A stretch of 64,000 nucleotides of DNA, taken from Pseudophaeomoniella oleicola (taxonomy: Eukaryota > Ascomycota > Eurotiomycetes > Phaeomoniellales > Phaeomoniellaceae). Positions 1 to 11,598 of the stretch are shown here, in pieces. The stretch lies in contig QWDQ01000003.1 in NCBI GenBank assembly GCA_003868215.1, forward strand, positions 186,001 through 250,000, in the 5' to 3' direction. The position numbers and the translations under genes were made by a program. Below the pieces are notes generated by a model that worked only from the letters and a program-made list of their open reading frames with translations, made no database searches and was not told the origin of the DNA. How positions within the stretch are numbered: the stretch's first letter is position 1; every line of letters begins with the position of its first letter.

Positions 1-342
1 CGGAAGCAACCTCCAAAGGGCCGAAGACTGCTTGTCCTCGCCACAAGCAACGAACGAAACGTCCTCCAACAGCTCGACATCCTGAACTCATTCGACATGG
101 ATCTCCCTCTGAACAATGTCCGATCATTTGCGGAGCTCCAGTACGTCATGGGCGAATCCGGCGCCTTCACAGAGTCCGATTCTCAACGAGCTCTGGCCGA
201 GATCTCCGAGCGGATCAGCGAGGACCAGTTGAACGTCGGTGTCAAGAAAGTCTTGTTGTGCATCGAGACGGCGAAGCAAGACGCCGACATGGCCGGCCGG
301 TTCGCTCAATTGGTCGTACGGTCGGCGTTTACTGTTGGTTGA
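1..342 (+). CDS. sec18: Sec18/NSF vesicle-fusion ATPase, C-terminal fragment
   Basis: This is the last 113 residues of a gene that starts before the window. The frame is open from base 1 and ends in TGA at 340-342. The text PPKGRRLLVLATSNERNVLQ followed by VGVKKVLLCIETAKQDAD matches the end of the second AAA domain (D2) of Sec18/NSF, including its C-terminal helical part. Sec18 is the cytosolic hexameric ATPase that, with alpha-SNAP (Sec17), takes apart cis-SNARE complexes after membrane fusion in the secretory pathway. Walker motifs lie upstream and cannot be checked. The last few residues are poorly conserved, so a late intron is possible. Family assignment is by recalled similarity. Confidence 0.85.
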   Translation, partial: RKQPPKGRRLLVLATSNERNVLQQLDILNSFDMDLPLNNVRSFAELQYVMGESGAFTESDSQRALAEISERISEDQLNVGVKKVLLCIETAKQDADMAGRFAQLVVRSAFTVG

Positions 343-667
343 AGTGGCGGATCTAGCTCGGTCCTTTGCCCGTGTAGGCGTAGTAAGTTTACCACATCTA
401 GAAAAAGGGAGTAGAACGATAAGCGAACGGGGTTTTAATAATGTCATGTGCTGTCTTGATATGTTCATTCTATGTCGCACAGCGGTATCACTTATGTACG
501 ATATTTCCCAGACTTATGAGCTATATACGCGTACCTTCCACCCCCCAAGAATCATAGATTAGATTCCTACCGACCCATGTTATCGAACATGCTCGCAAAA
601 TCTATCTATCCCCTCTCTTGACCAACAATTCATTCCTATTCTCCATTTTCCAACCAGAAAGCACCTA

Positions 668-700
<33 letters not shown>
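343..700. other. Intergenic: convergent 3' regions with (TA)n
   Basis: The 3' ends of sec18 (plus) and the amidase (minus) face each other here. No gene is seen. The only clear structure is a TA dinucleotide run just before the amidase stop codon. Confidence 0.7.
668..699. repeat. (TA)n microsatellite
   Basis: About 16 uninterrupted TA units lie a couple of bases past the stop codon of the amidase gene, inside its 3' untranslated region. Such a tract is self-complementary and likely to vary in length between strains. Confidence 0.95.
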
Positions 701-701
<1 letters not shown>

Positions 702-2410
702 CATTGCTTCTGCTGCTGCTGCTGTTTCTTCATCATCTCCTCAATCACCCTCGCGACCATGACGCATTTCTCCTCTCCGTAACGCCCGCCCACGACCTGC
801 AAGCTAATGGGCATGCCAGCGATCAGATCGAGATCGTACTGCGCGTGGTTGTACTCGTCGCTTTTGTTGGCCGGACGGTGAGCGGACCATGTGTTGTTGT
901 CGGACCTAGGATCATCATCATCGAGGGTTCTGTCGACGACGAGACCGGTCGGGAAGCTGAGGCAGGCGTAATCGAGCAGGTTCCAGATCGCGCTGTAGCC
1001 GACGTACTGGTGGCTCTGGACCCACTGTTTCGGGCGCAGGCCGATCCAGGGGGTGACGGGCATGATGATGGCGTCGAGGGAGGCGTCGTGCCACCAGCGG
1101 AGGTACTCGCGTTGGTAGTCGAAGATCTTCTCGGCGTGGGATTGGCGCTGTTCGACGGTCAGGTAGTCCGAAGGTTGGCCGACGAGCATGCCCGGGATGA
1201 GGGGTTGACCGCCGCCGCGGGAGCAGAGGTCGGCGCAGCGGGTGCCGCCGTCGGCGAGGACGGAGGGGAGCCAGAGGTCGTAGTAGGCCGAGGCGTGGGT
1301 GGAGTTGTGGGGCCAGGGGATGATTTGGTGAGGTGAACCGGGTTGCGTGAAGAGGTCGCGGAGTGTGGAGATGGCGCGTGTGATGGGTGGTTGCGGGAGG
1401 ACGACGGAGTCGGTGTCGATAAAGGCGATGCGGAGCGGTGTGGTTGGTGGTGGGAGGGAGCGCCAGGGGATAGGGAGCAGGGTTGGATCTACTGTCCAGG
1501 GTTCCATGCTGAGGTACGCAGACATGTAAGTCTCGAGCGTCGCCAGAGAAGACGTCAGAGGCCCGGCGACGGGGGGGATGATGTGCTTCTGCCAGCGAGC
1601 GCTTTCACGGTTAGGCACACGACCCCGTGACGGGCACAGTCCATATATCCCGTGGACAGAAGCAGGGATCCGTATCGAGCCACCAATGTCGGTGCCAATG
1701 CCGACGGGTGATGCCAGGGCTGCTACGAGAGCACCTTCTCCGCCAGAGGAGCCACCAGAAATGAGATTCCGATTCAGGCTGTTGACCGACTGTCCGAAGA
1801 TATGGTTATAGCTATCCGACATCATGAGAGATTGAGGGATATTGGACTTGACATATGGAACCCCTCCCAGGCGTGTAATGGTCAGCATCGGGATGAGCCC
1901 ATCTTCCGGCGCCGGATGAAAGCACAACGCCGCCCACCCAAGACTAGAATCATACCCCTCAATCTCAAACGTATCCTTGATCGATACGGGCAATCCATGA
2001 AGCGGACCCTTGACTTCCCCACCCGTCCTCGCAAAATGCTCATCGAGTTCCTTCGCCGTCGCCAACGCGCGATCAAACATCAATTCCGTACAGCATTTGG
2101 TCAACTGCTGCAGCACCGCCGCGCGTTTGCAATACGCCGTCGTCACGGCCACGGCGCTGAGTTGTCCCGTGTGGATCTTCGAGAGCAGCACGCTCGCATC
2201 GCGTTCGTTCGTGATGGCGAGTTCGGCGGCTGTCAGGATCCCGCAGGACTCGATGATGGGGACCGCGGAGACGGAGGTGGTGGTGGTGGTGGTGGTGAAG
2301 TCGGTTGGTATGGAAGACGATGGCAGACGCCATTCGGCTGGGATGCTGGCGGCTTGGATCGAGCGCTTCTTGTCACGGATCTCTTGCCATGTCATGCCCG
2401 TGGTCTTCAT
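701..2410 (-). CDS. Amidase-signature family amidase
   Basis: Single-exon protein of 569 residues from ATG at 2410. It belongs to the amidase signature family (fungal acetamidase AmdS/FAAH-like), which hydrolyses carboxamides to acid and ammonia. The Ser-cisSer-Lys triad is visible: Lys145 in VSIKDTFEI, Ser221 in GGSSGGEGA and Ser245 in GTDIGGSIRIP. The spacing (76 and 24 residues) fits the family closely. Length is typical (about 540-580). The N-terminus carries a threonine run (about 39-45) and the C-terminus ends in a glutamine run encoded by a CTG-repeat tract (711-724 on the plus strand), so both tails are simple sequence. Substrate cannot be told; a general cytosolic acetamidase or formamidase role is inference. 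Confidence 0.92.
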
Positions 2411-3160
2411 GGCCGGAGGGGAAAAGAGAGGGAAAAACAGAGAAAAGAGAGCAGAGAAAAGGAAGTTGTTGTCGTGTAGTACGTACGGTAGTTTCCAGAT
2501 ATAATATATCTTGGGTGGAGGGAGCGGGGGTGAGCTACTAGGTTCTATGGTTTGATTGATTGATTGCTACACCTTTTCGCCAACGTCGGATCCAAAAGAG
2601 AGAACCGATAGAGAGAGAAGATATCACTCTCAGCAAGACATGCTCATCGGTCTTCTTCCCTACCCACTGGCAGTCACCGTCACCATACTGTTTGGAGGGG
2701 AATATATTGATTAGATCTAGACCGGCTATCTCCGTTTCTGATAAGCAGAGCAACTATTCACTCACTTCTTACCATGAATGGTATCTGATCAACAAATGTT
2801 ATCGTTATCTCTAATATCTTTGGAATCCATGTCTCTCTATTTCTGTGTGGTATAAGTAGTACGTACTGACACGCACGAGGTAGAGTAGGAGATAGACAGG
2901 AGGAGTAATAGTATCAAGGACCTTTCCAATAACTTGCTGACCTACCCTCGCGATGCCACGGAAGCAAATGATGCTCGCTCTCATATATACTATATACATA
3001 ACGGCGTGATTTGCTGCCGGATACTGTCCCACAGCCATGTACTAACAGCGGGAAACAGCAAGTCTGCTTGTGAAGTGAACCACGCGGCTCTTCGAGTTGG
3101 TGTCCCTTTTGCTGGCCAGTGATTTCTCCCATCCCCTGTAAAAACTGGATCTGGCGATGA
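2411..3160. other. Intergenic between carrier 3' end and amidase promoter
   Basis: Upstream of the minus-strand amidase and downstream of the carrier gene. The stretch at 2423-2465 is purine-rich (AGAGAAAAG type), giving a pyrimidine-rich strand next to the amidase start, common in fungal promoters. No gene recognised. Confidence 0.6.
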
Positions 3161-4221
3161 TCAATCAAACATCTTGTTCATGGCTTTATGTGCCAATTCG
3201 ACACCCAAAAAGGTTGCAGCATTGGCCGGTACGGCTCTTGCTAAAGCTGGTCCGAACCCGGGGAAAAATGCCTTTATACCGCCAGCCTTATATAACCCGC
3301 CGATTGTACCGCCAATAGTTGGTCTACCTTCGGCACTCTGCAGTCTCGATTTCACCGTATCGACAGGGAAAACGGGTATCCACATTGCAATGCCAGCTGC
3401 TCCGCCAGCTGCAATGACTGCTGGTAGTGATAGCTGGCCTGTTGCATTGCCGTTTTCATCCTTGGGGCTAAGGTATCTTTTCACATATTCGTATGCTGCA
3501 AAGTAAGCCGCTGAGCCAGGTCCGTCGCGAGCCAGTGTCATAGCACTTCCTCGAAAGACCGAGCGGATTCCACCTTCCTTGTATAGCTGCCGGACGACGT
3601 CGACACCTCCAGAGTATTTTGGCTTCTCTCCCGGCGCTAGTTGTTTCTGACCTTGAATTTGTAAGAGGACTTTGACTCGTTCGAATGGCGCGGTGATCAA
3701 CGTCATCGGTATGGCTGAGAAGAATCCTGCGGCGGATATCTGACCGATGGAGAACTGAGGTGTGTCATTCACGACTGGGACTGTGGAGAAAGATCGCACG
3801 AGAGACTTTCCGACATCATATCCCCAGAAGGAGACGGCGAACATAGGAGTAACACCTGTCAGAGGCGCAGAGACACCGGCGTATAGGCCCTTTGAGACAG
3901 CTGTTAGTGAGACGATTCAAGACATGTATCTAGAGTATAAAGGATAGGAATGTTGAGACCTACCCTTGCCAGTCCTTCTCTTGCGATAGTTTTTCTCACT
4001 ACATCCATAGCCCCAGAATATACACCTTTCTCTGCGGTCTGCAGTCGCACCTTGACCAGATCAAAAGGATGACCGACGACCACTGCACAAACACCACCAA
4101 CGCCGCCTGCAGCTAATGACCGTATACCCGACAAAGTGGCTTGTGTACCCTCGACAACATCTTGTTTCAACTCTTCCTTTGAAGGGAGCTCGGAGGTCGA
4201 AGTAGGTATTGATGGAGCCAT
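3161..4221 (-). CDS. acuH: Mitochondrial carnitine/acylcarnitine carrier
   Basis: Two exons give about 328 residues. Exon 1 runs 4221-3964; the intron is about 73-74 bp (donor GTAGGT at 3963, acceptor near 3890); exon 2 runs to the TGA at 3161. It is a member of the mitochondrial carrier family (SLC25): three repeats with the signatures PFDLVKVRLQT, PFERVKVLLQ and PVDTVKSRLQ, each followed by about 30 residues and a glycine-rich second helix. The repeat sequences, and LYAGVSAPLTGVTPMFAV after repeat 1, match the carnitine carrier subfamily (Crc1, AcuH, human CACT). It would swap acylcarnitine for carnitine across the inner membrane, moving acetyl and acyl units made in peroxisomes or cytosol to the matrix. 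Family certain; substrate inferred from subfamily likeness. Confidence 0.88.
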
Positions 4222-4975
4222 GGCGCTGAGGCTGGTATTGTATACCTACTGCGATATAACGAAAGAGAATTGTAGAGCCCGGGAAGCGGGCTTGGAGCCT
4301 GAAGGATGTCCGCTTCAATGAGACCGAGAGAGGGACTCCAACAGCGACAATTCAGGCGATGATACAGTCTTGTCTGCGGGTCCTGTACTTGGTGAATGCG
4401 GGGGAAAGCTCCGGGGTTCTGGGAAAGCAGATAAATAGGAATCTAATATTGATTGGATGACACTTGATGAAAGGACTGCTCGTAGATGGCAGATCTAATA
4501 GTGATGCCAGGTACCATGTAAGGATGCATTCTAATTATTTATAGCAGATCTTTATGAGGGTTTGAAGCAAGCAGCAGCCGAAGCTGATGGGTTACTTGTT
4601 ACGTTACTTACTGTAGATCCTCAGATGCCTCGGTTCAATGCAACAACTTCCTAACTACAATCGGAATCGATCCAAATTCCCTTTGGTCCGAGTCTTGGTC
4701 CACATCGCAAACACAATACGACAGGCACAACCAAGCATGTCACATGCAAAACAGTGCAAGAACATTACTGTCATCCGACGATACCTCAGACTTAGGCATC
4801 ACGAGATGCACAACTGTATTCAGCCATGCTCGAGTTATGGGAAGCAGAGTGGTGTAGTCACTAGGTATGTTTCCCGACCTGACAAGAGATGCCAAAAGGA
4901 CGCCGACCCGCGAGAGATGCTCTGGTCTTCTCAAGTCCCTGTAGGCCACCTGATCCCTCCACTATCATCACCTTC
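4222..4975. other. Intergenic: carnitine-carrier promoter, histidine-kinase 3' end
   Basis: Both flanking genes run on the minus strand. No gene or RNA recognised. I looked for paired CCG/CGG triplets spaced as expected for AcuK/AcuM-type binding and saw none that convinced me. Confidence 0.55.
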
Positions 4976-7900
4976 TCACTGTTCCTGTTTACTAAGATAT
5001 GCTCTATGCATCTGCGTCAAGATATCCTGAATCTTGTACGGTTTTGTCGTCACATCGTCAAAGCCTGCCTCCAAAGCGACTTGGATGTGCTCGTTCCTGG
5101 CGTTCGCCGTGACGGCTATTGCAGGCACGTGGTCAGAAAGCGTTCCAGTCCTTTCCAGTTGCCGTATCTTCTTGATACATGTCAAGCCGTCCATGACTGG
5201 CATCTCAATGTCCATAAGCACAATGTCAAATGCCCGCTCTACCGCAGTGGGCCCGTCCCAAGAATTGGTCTGCCGAAGCGCATCGAGCGCTTCTTGGCCG
5301 TGATTTGCGACTTCCACAATGTGCTTGTATCGGCGCAATTGTTTACTCAAAACCTTCTGGTTGACGAGATTGTCCTCAACGATCAGTATCTTCAACTCGA
5401 TCTTCGTCACGCTGATCCTCCGTGTGGGTGCCTTTTCGACTTTGGCTTCATGTTCGTCAACGGTTGTAGTATCTGCATGACCTACGAGATTCTCCAACTG
5501 CACCTTGATCGGCACGTCGAAATCGATAGATGTTCTCTTTGGCTGCTGTGTTCGTAATGTCTTGATGAAAAAAGTAAAGGTACTCCCTGTTCCTTTCTTT
5601 GAGACCAACCCGATCTCGCCACCCTGCATCTCTACGAGCTGCCTGGAAATGAATAGCCCCAGACCAGAACCTCCATACTTAATATGCGTCTTGGGTGAAC
5701 CTTGAGAGAAACGATTGAACAAGACGCTTTTCTCCTCGGGAGTAAGCCCACAGCCGGTATCTGAGACAGACAGGGAGAGATAGATGGTCTCTTCGGGGAG
5801 CCAATCATGATTTGCAATAACACATTGCTTGCCCGAACGTTGAGGAAAGTATTCCACATCACTGGATACTTCTGACGGCCTTTGCGTTGATGCTGCCATG
5901 ACTACGACGATCTGCCTCTTCGCTGATTTTCTAGTGAATTTGATGGCATTTGTGGTGAGATTGATGAAGACCTGGAGAACGCGGCTGGGGTCGAGAAGGA
6001 GCCACTGGACGTTTAGTTTCTGCAAAGAATGGTCCGCAATAAACTTCAGGTCAATTTTTGCCTCCTTGATTTCCGCGTCGAACATTTTCAAAGCTTCTCG
6101 GATAATGACAGTCGGCAATGAAGGAGTTGGTGTAATTACGAGCAAGTCAGAGTCGAGCTTAGAAAGTGTGAGAACATCATCAACAATATGCTTCTGGTGC
6201 TGGACGCAATAGCTGATGGTGTGAGCTGCTTCCACGGTGGCACTGAGAACGTCTCCAAGGCCGTCCGGTATGGGTCCTCCAGCGCCAGGTTTGCGACTAC
6301 CATTGCTGGTGCTGTGGCACAAGCTTTTGAGATAGTCACCCAATGACACAATGATTTCGTCCGCACAGTGAAGAACAGCTGATAGTGGATTCCTGATCTC
6401 ATGCGAAATCATGTCGATGAAATTTTCCTGCTGGCGCTTCATTTCTAATGCTTCATCCATGCGTCGACGTAAAGAGAGTTCGGCTTCCTTTCTTACCGAA
6501 ACATCCATCACCCAGCAAACGATACTCTCAAGGTCCCCAGAACTGTCTCTCTGCGAGTAGGCGCTTACCGTGATCCATACTGTCCGTTTGAACCCCTCCC
6601 CTCTGTCAGTAAGCAGCTTAGCCTCAATCGTACGAGAACCTTTGCTGGCACGAAGCGCTTTGTAGTAAGATAACACCCGTTCTTTGTCATCGGGGTGAAC
6701 AGTTGCCAACCAGCCCATCGCTCCAGTGTCGACAGGCTGCCCAATAATGGAGTACCACGCATCGTTCGCGTAGACAATTTTGCCTTCAGGGTCGATCCTT
6801 CCTACACCAAGGGGGGCCATAGAGGCAAATTCCCTATACGAGGATTCGCTACGCTCGAGCTCCTGGGTACGAAGCTTGAGCTGCTCATGAGTCCATCGCA
6901 GCTCACTGAAATCCATCAATATGCTCGTGATCGTTTTCACCTTTCCATCCTCGTCGACATCTGGAAATCCAAGAGCCAAGGCTGTGGAATAATCAGAGGT
7001 ATGGGCATCGTCCTTTCCCCTCCATGGTCGCTTGAAGCGGACGGTGTATCTCACCACCTCCTTGCGTTCTACCAATCTTACCCACTTTTCTTCTACCATC
7101 GCTCTATCGGCGTCGATGACGGCTTCTTTCCATGCTAGCGGTGCCACATGCTTCTTTTCAATACCCATAATAACCCAGAACATATCATTGGCATAGATTG
7201 TCATGCCTTCAGGGTCAACTAGGCTGATACCAATAGGAGCTCGATCAGCGAAGCGGAAAAACTTCATCTCACTTTGCTCAAGCATTCTTGCTTGAAGCAT
7301 ATTTGAGACGTCTCTGTCTTCGTTGCCTCGCCCGTTGTACAGTGCGCTTATCAAGCTATCTGCTTGGACTATTGAAGTGAGGTGCGGAGATGTAATCTGT
7401 CCGAGCAACAGACGCATATCTTATCCAGACTCTTATTAGCGAACAGATATAAACACAGGGGCAAATGAAGCGACATTGTCGTTGAGAAAGCCGCATGCAG
7501 CAGTAGATGAGGACCAGTAACTGGGAATGAGTACTCACAATTTTGATAGTCAGAATCATAAGGCCTTCGGGGGTTCAGACCAATCACCACAAACGCGAAG
7601 GGGTCTTCCGAAAGACCAGTGCGAAGTGGACAGATCAGTACCGAAGTACAAGGTGTATCGAATACCGGCCAATGTCCTTCAGATGCGAACAACTCCGGAA
7701 AGTGATCATCTTCGGATCTCAGTTGAAGTTGGCCTTGTACTTTGGTAGCCTCCCGTAGAGCAGAGGCGAGGCTGTTAGACATGTCGTTCAGAGCAAACTC
7801 TGAACTTAGCAGGGGATGTTGGCTCGGCAGGCCAGTCGCGCCTTCGAGGTGACAGACAAGTGGGCGAAATGGTGGCACTCGCTGTGTTTCACCTGCCCTG

Positions 7901-8541
7901 TTACGCACTGAGTATAAGAGGGTGACGGGTGTGTCTTTGTTATGATTCCTTAAGCCATCAAGGACATGACCGAAGACCTCTGCTAGACTGACGGCTCCAG
8001 CAAGGCGGTCTCTCATATCATAGACAGATCGCTTTCTCCTGCTTGTGAGAACCTCATCTGTAGACTCCATGACGTTCCCTAGCACTCCTATGGGAAAGCC
8101 TTGTTCGCCAACAATGGGGAGGAACTTCCAATTCAGATACCTCTCTTGCAAATATCCATCTCTTGTCACCATCAGGAGCTGGTCGATCTCGACGCTCGGC
8201 TGGCCCGTCGTAACTGTCTGTTCAACGAATTGGCCAATCCAACCCCATGACTCGGGAAACGCTGCCTCCCCGCTTTTACCAAACGCATTCGGATGGTTTG
8301 GTCCAATCACCCCTGCGAATGCCTCGTTGTATAGGACAGTCGTTTCGTTCCCCCAGAGAAGAACTGCAGGATGGGGGTCGGCAGCGACTATCAAGAAGAT
8401 CTGTCGCACTTGTAAGTCCCATTTGCACATGGGACCCAAGGGAGTTTGCGCCCAGTCGACATTATGGACAAGTCGCTGGAAAGGGGTCAGACTCTCTGAG
8501 GTTGGATCTCGAGTCCAGTCGATTTTGCAAGAGCGCTGCAT
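4976..8541 (-). CDS. Hybrid histidine kinase (PAS-PAS-HisKA-HATPase-REC)
   Basis: Two exons (8541-7539 and 7419-4976) joined across a 119-bp intron (donor GTGAGT at 7538, acceptor AG at 7421-7420) give 1148 residues. In order: an N-terminal fungal sensor region with the PAS-like pattern TPLGPMCKW and ADPHPAVLLWG (about 30-160), two PAS domains (about 378-505 and 525-645), a HisKA domain with phospho-accepting His674 in MISHEIRNPLSAV, a HATPase domain (N box NAIKFT, G1 DTGCGLT, G2 GGSGLGLF) and a C-terminal receiver with the acceptor Asp in DIVLMDIEMPVMDG. All residues needed for autophosphorylation and intramolecular transfer are present. No transmembrane segment is seen, so it is a probable cytosolic sensor passing phosphate to an HPt protein (Ypd1). 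The N-terminal start could lie further upstream through another exon. Fungal class not assigned. Confidence 0.9.
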
Positions 8542-9387
8542 CGCCAGTATGGCGGTAGGCGTAATGATCAGCGACTATATAAGGGTGCCCACAAGGGACA
8601 ATCGCCTCATCTTTGTGGTTGGGCATAAGACGATACTCAGATGTCTGAGCCTGTCGCTCCCAAGTTTGCAATAGTCTGGTCTTAAGAGCGGGATGAGTTG
8701 CGCATTCTGCGTCGAAGCATTTGTCAGACGGACGTCTAGAGGTGAAAAGGCAGTTCGAAAATTAGACATCGTTGCCTAGAGATGATGCATTTGGTACACG
8801 CTGTATGATGATGGGGTCCTACCCTGCATGCATACTTTCCATACACATTGATCAGATGGCAATTTGTCGATTCACCATAGTAGAATGCGCAGGTGGCGCT
8901 AATAAGGTAGCATTCCCATTGCGTCGCAGTTGCAATGGCACCCAATATAATCCATGCCTCAATTGTGCACCTCCAGACTTTAGGATTGAAGAGAGAAAGC
9001 TTCCTGGAGAGAATAAACTCAAAGGAATCCGTTTCCGGGGTAGGCACACATCTAGATGTAGATGTACAGTACCATAAGTGCCAGCCTGTAATTACTTGGG
9101 CTATCCTTGAGACTTGCTTGGCTTAGTCATCAATAAACTTGTTGATATCAATATTGAAGACGGAGGGCATGTCTTGCTCTTCTACAATGATTGGGATGCA
9201 TTCTGACAAATATTGACTTCGTTTCTCGATGTTATGTAGGAAGCTTGCGCGTGAGAGCTGGCCCACCAGCCAACACTTGAGTCTAGAACTTTTCCTTCTC
9301 AGGAAACCCAGCAGATGCCCTATATCAGCCCCTATCAGCCCCTATCAGCCCCTATCATCCAGTGTTACATCATAGATACACAGGACG
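8542..9387. other. Intergenic between GAF-protein gene and histidine kinase
   Basis: Lies downstream of the GAF gene and upstream of the kinase, all on the minus strand. It may hide a short 5' exon of the kinase: open stretches exist at 8462-8671 and 8575-8769 on the minus strand, but I could not support a splice that improves the protein. A short tandem repeat sits at its far end. Confidence 0.5.
9323..9357. repeat. 10-bp tandem repeat, about 3.5 copies
   Basis: The unit TATCAGCCCC is repeated head to tail with essentially no divergence, ending in a partial copy. It sits about 30 bp beyond the GAF-gene stop codon, so it would be transcribed in that 3' untranslated region. Confidence 0.9.
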
Positions 9388-11598
9388 CTACTTCGTACCA
9401 GCGAGCAAAGGTTGCCTAAGTACATCAGCATACATATCTTCATCCTCCTTGATCGTCTCTTTTTTCCAGCCTTTGCCTCCAAAGACTCTCTGGAACAGAG
9501 TCACAGACCTAGACGCAGAGGTTCTGTTATCAGGAGACAAGCCTGCGCCATAAGGCTCTACAGGTTTGACCTCATGCGAAGTTAAATTATTCTCCCCTGC
9601 TCTTATATGGATACCCGACAGAGTCTGTAAATTGTAGCGGTCTGTCAACGGAGGAGATTGGACCCGTTGTCTTAGAGCGAGAAGAATTGGGTGTATTTTC
9701 CTTCTGGTCTTGGCCATCGCATGTATAATGGCCTCGACCTTCGTCGGCGGAGCAGGACTGGTATCGTATATGGCCAGGAGGGCAACAGCATGACCGCCAA
9801 TAATCAGAGGGAGCGCAAAATACGAACGTATTCTAAGAGTTTCTACCAGTGGGTTGTTTCGGAAGAGGGCGTGTGTCGACAGGTCGAGGACACAATAACA
9901 CTGTTCGTGTGGCACAAGAGCAGCATGGAAACCAAGGCTCACGCCACGGGGTAGGCGTCGAATATCCTTCAGAGCTTGACAGCTACCTGATGATGCAATT
10001 ATTGATTCGTCTGTCTTTGTGAGCAAGGAAATGCAGATCATTGGGGGGCAATCCAAAGCCTTTGCCAGCCTCGTAAGGTAGAAATTCAGTCCTTCTTCGC
10101 GGGCCAGAGTTTCAGCATGAATGATCAGATCGCTTGCTTCCTTGAATATCTCCACACGCTTCACTTCTGAAGGTGACACTGGGGCAGGTATAAAGCTGAA
10201 ATGGGTCCTCGGCGGCCTTGGAAATATAGCATCGTTCATCTCGCCGCGACAATAGCTTGTCAACCACATATACCATGATTTGATATCTGCTTGTGACATA
10301 GAAAGCCTCATTGCAAGCTCCCAGTTCCTCTCGTTTGCCACTTGAGCTGACATGTCATCATCTTCATCAAGAACTAAAGATCCTCTGATTTCATCTTGTT
10401 CTTCAATGCCGACCAAGCTGGACCTTGTCGTTGGCGTCAGAGAATCCCGGTCACAATGTGGGCTTGAAGTAAGCTTTGGGGAGCTTGAGCATGAATGTTG
10501 GTTGTATTGGCTGTGGCTTCGGCTGGCCTTTGACAGAAGATTGTCTAGATAAGGGACTCCAGTGAGGTGGGACAGGCGTTTGAGGTTCGAAAGAGAATGA
10601 TCGATTGACTTGCAAGTACGGCGAGAGTGGAGCTTGTCCCTTTCTTTCACCTTGGGATAGAGTCTCCATATGGGTTGCCTGCCTTGAAAGAGCGGCCGGG
10701 TGCCTGAACACTCCTCAAGATATATGTTGGGTTCTGCGACGAGCCCTATAGCGTCCTTTCTGGCACTGGCACAGTTTTCGAAGTCTGGTTCTTGGGCACC
10801 TTCACGCATCCGAGAAATGGGAACTACCTTTAAAGTAGTCTGGTATTCGGAAGAAATATGCCTCAGATCATCATCTGCGATGGAAACTCCATAGCTTCGA
10901 CGGTCGGGTGGGAGGCTTTCGAAACATGTGGCAGCAAGATTCACTGTAGGATCCGCTGTCAAAGCATTAGGTCTGGAGATTGAAGTAGAATGAGAGCCAC
11001 TGCGGTAATTGGCACTGGCTGGAGTAGGCTCAAATATCTCCAGTCCCGTGTCCGCAGCCGAAAGTAACTGACTGGACAATTTAGGCTCATCGTTTGGGGG
11101 GCTTGAGGCGACGTTTTGATCTGAAGGGAGTGAACCCGCAGACACAAAAGCCCGATCGCTTGAAACGATTTTCGCAGTGTTCTCAAGACTCTCACTCTTG
11201 TTGCAGTTGGGCCATAATCTAACCCCATCTTTGTATGATGTTTCTATTGTTTCGTATAACAAGCCACAATTCTGGAGGAGTATTCGATCTTCTTTTGCCC
11301 GCTCAATAGCATTGCGACCCTGCTTCGCCAGATTGTAGTTCGCTCGCTCCGTGGGGCTCTTCAAGTATGATAGTTTTGGAGGACGATGAGTAGACTGTCT
11401 TCCATGGTGGAAAACATCAGCCCTTGCTTCAAGCTTTCCAGCCTTGAGGGGTTCTCTCCAAGGTGATACCACGATGATAATGGCCTCATTAGAATCGGGA
11501 CTTGGGTGACGGGTCGGAGCATCAGCATGAAAACCCCGTTGCACATCGTGACACTGCGAGGAAGATGACGCCTCCGATGTTGGACTTGACCACGCCAT
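9388..11598 (-). CDS. GAF-domain protein, unknown function
   Basis: Single exon, 736 residues from ATG at 11598. The N-terminal part has a conserved-looking block (VVSPWREPLKAGKLEAR, then LKSPTERANYNLAKQGR) followed by a long low-complexity middle. A GAF-like domain covers about 487-642, from an AREEGLNFYLTRLAKAL helix through FALPLIIGGHAVALLAIYD, the usual final strands of the fold. No kinase, phosphodiesterase or cyclase domain follows, so it is a stand-alone GAF protein of the kind found in filamentous ascomycetes. Such domains bind small ligands or mediate dimers. It lies directly upstream of the hybrid histidine kinase in the same orientation, about 850 bp apart, which makes a signalling link tempting but unproven. 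Confidence 0.75.
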   Translation of the reverse strand: MAWSSPTSEASSSSQCHDVQRGFHADAPTRHPSPDSNEAIIIVVSPWREPLKAGKLEARADVFHHGRQSTHRPPKLSYLKSPTERANYNLAKQGRNAIERAKEDRILLQNCGLLYETIETSYKDGVRLWPNCNKSESLENTAKIVSSDRAFVSAGSLPSDQNVASSPPNDEPKLSSQLLSAADTGLEIFEPTPASANYRSGSHSTSISRPNALTADPTVNLAATCFESLPPDRRSYGVSIADDDLRHISSEYQTTLKVVPISRMREGAQEPDFENCASARKDAIGLVAEPNIYLEECSGTRPLFQGRQPIWRLYPKVKERDKLHSRRTCKSIDHSLSNLKRLSHLTGVPYLDNLLSKASRSHSQYNQHSCSSSPKLTSSPHCDRDSLTPTTRSSLVGIEEQDEIRGSLVLDEDDDMSAQVANERNWELAMRLSMSQADIKSWYMWLTSYCRGEMNDAIFPRPPRTHFSFIPAPVSPSEVKRVEIFKEASDLIIHAETLAREEGLNFYLTRLAKALDCPPMICISLLTKTDESIIASSGSCQALKDIRRLPRGVSLGFHAALVPHEQCYCVLDLSTHALFRNNPLVETLRIRSYFALPLIIGGHAVALLAIYDTSPAPPTKVEAIIHAMAKTRRKIHPILLALRQRVQSPPLTDRYNLQTLSGIHIRAGENNLTSHEVKPVEPYGAGLSPDNRTSASRSVTLFQRVFGGKGWKKETIKEDEDMYADVLRQPLLAGTK

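Noticed and set aside
704-1336. 210-codon plus-strand frame overlapping the amidase
   Set aside because: It is the antisense shadow of a well-supported amidase; its Val/Gly/Asp/Glu-rich translation is typical of such shadows.
8462-8769. Extra 5' exon(s) of the hybrid histidine kinase
   Set aside because: Open minus-strand frames exist, but no splice gave a clearly better N-terminus; left as an uncertainty.
9323-9357. Short direct repeats that might suggest a CRISPR-like array
   Set aside because: The 10-bp units are head to tail with no spacers, and the genome is eukaryotic. It is a simple tandem repeat.
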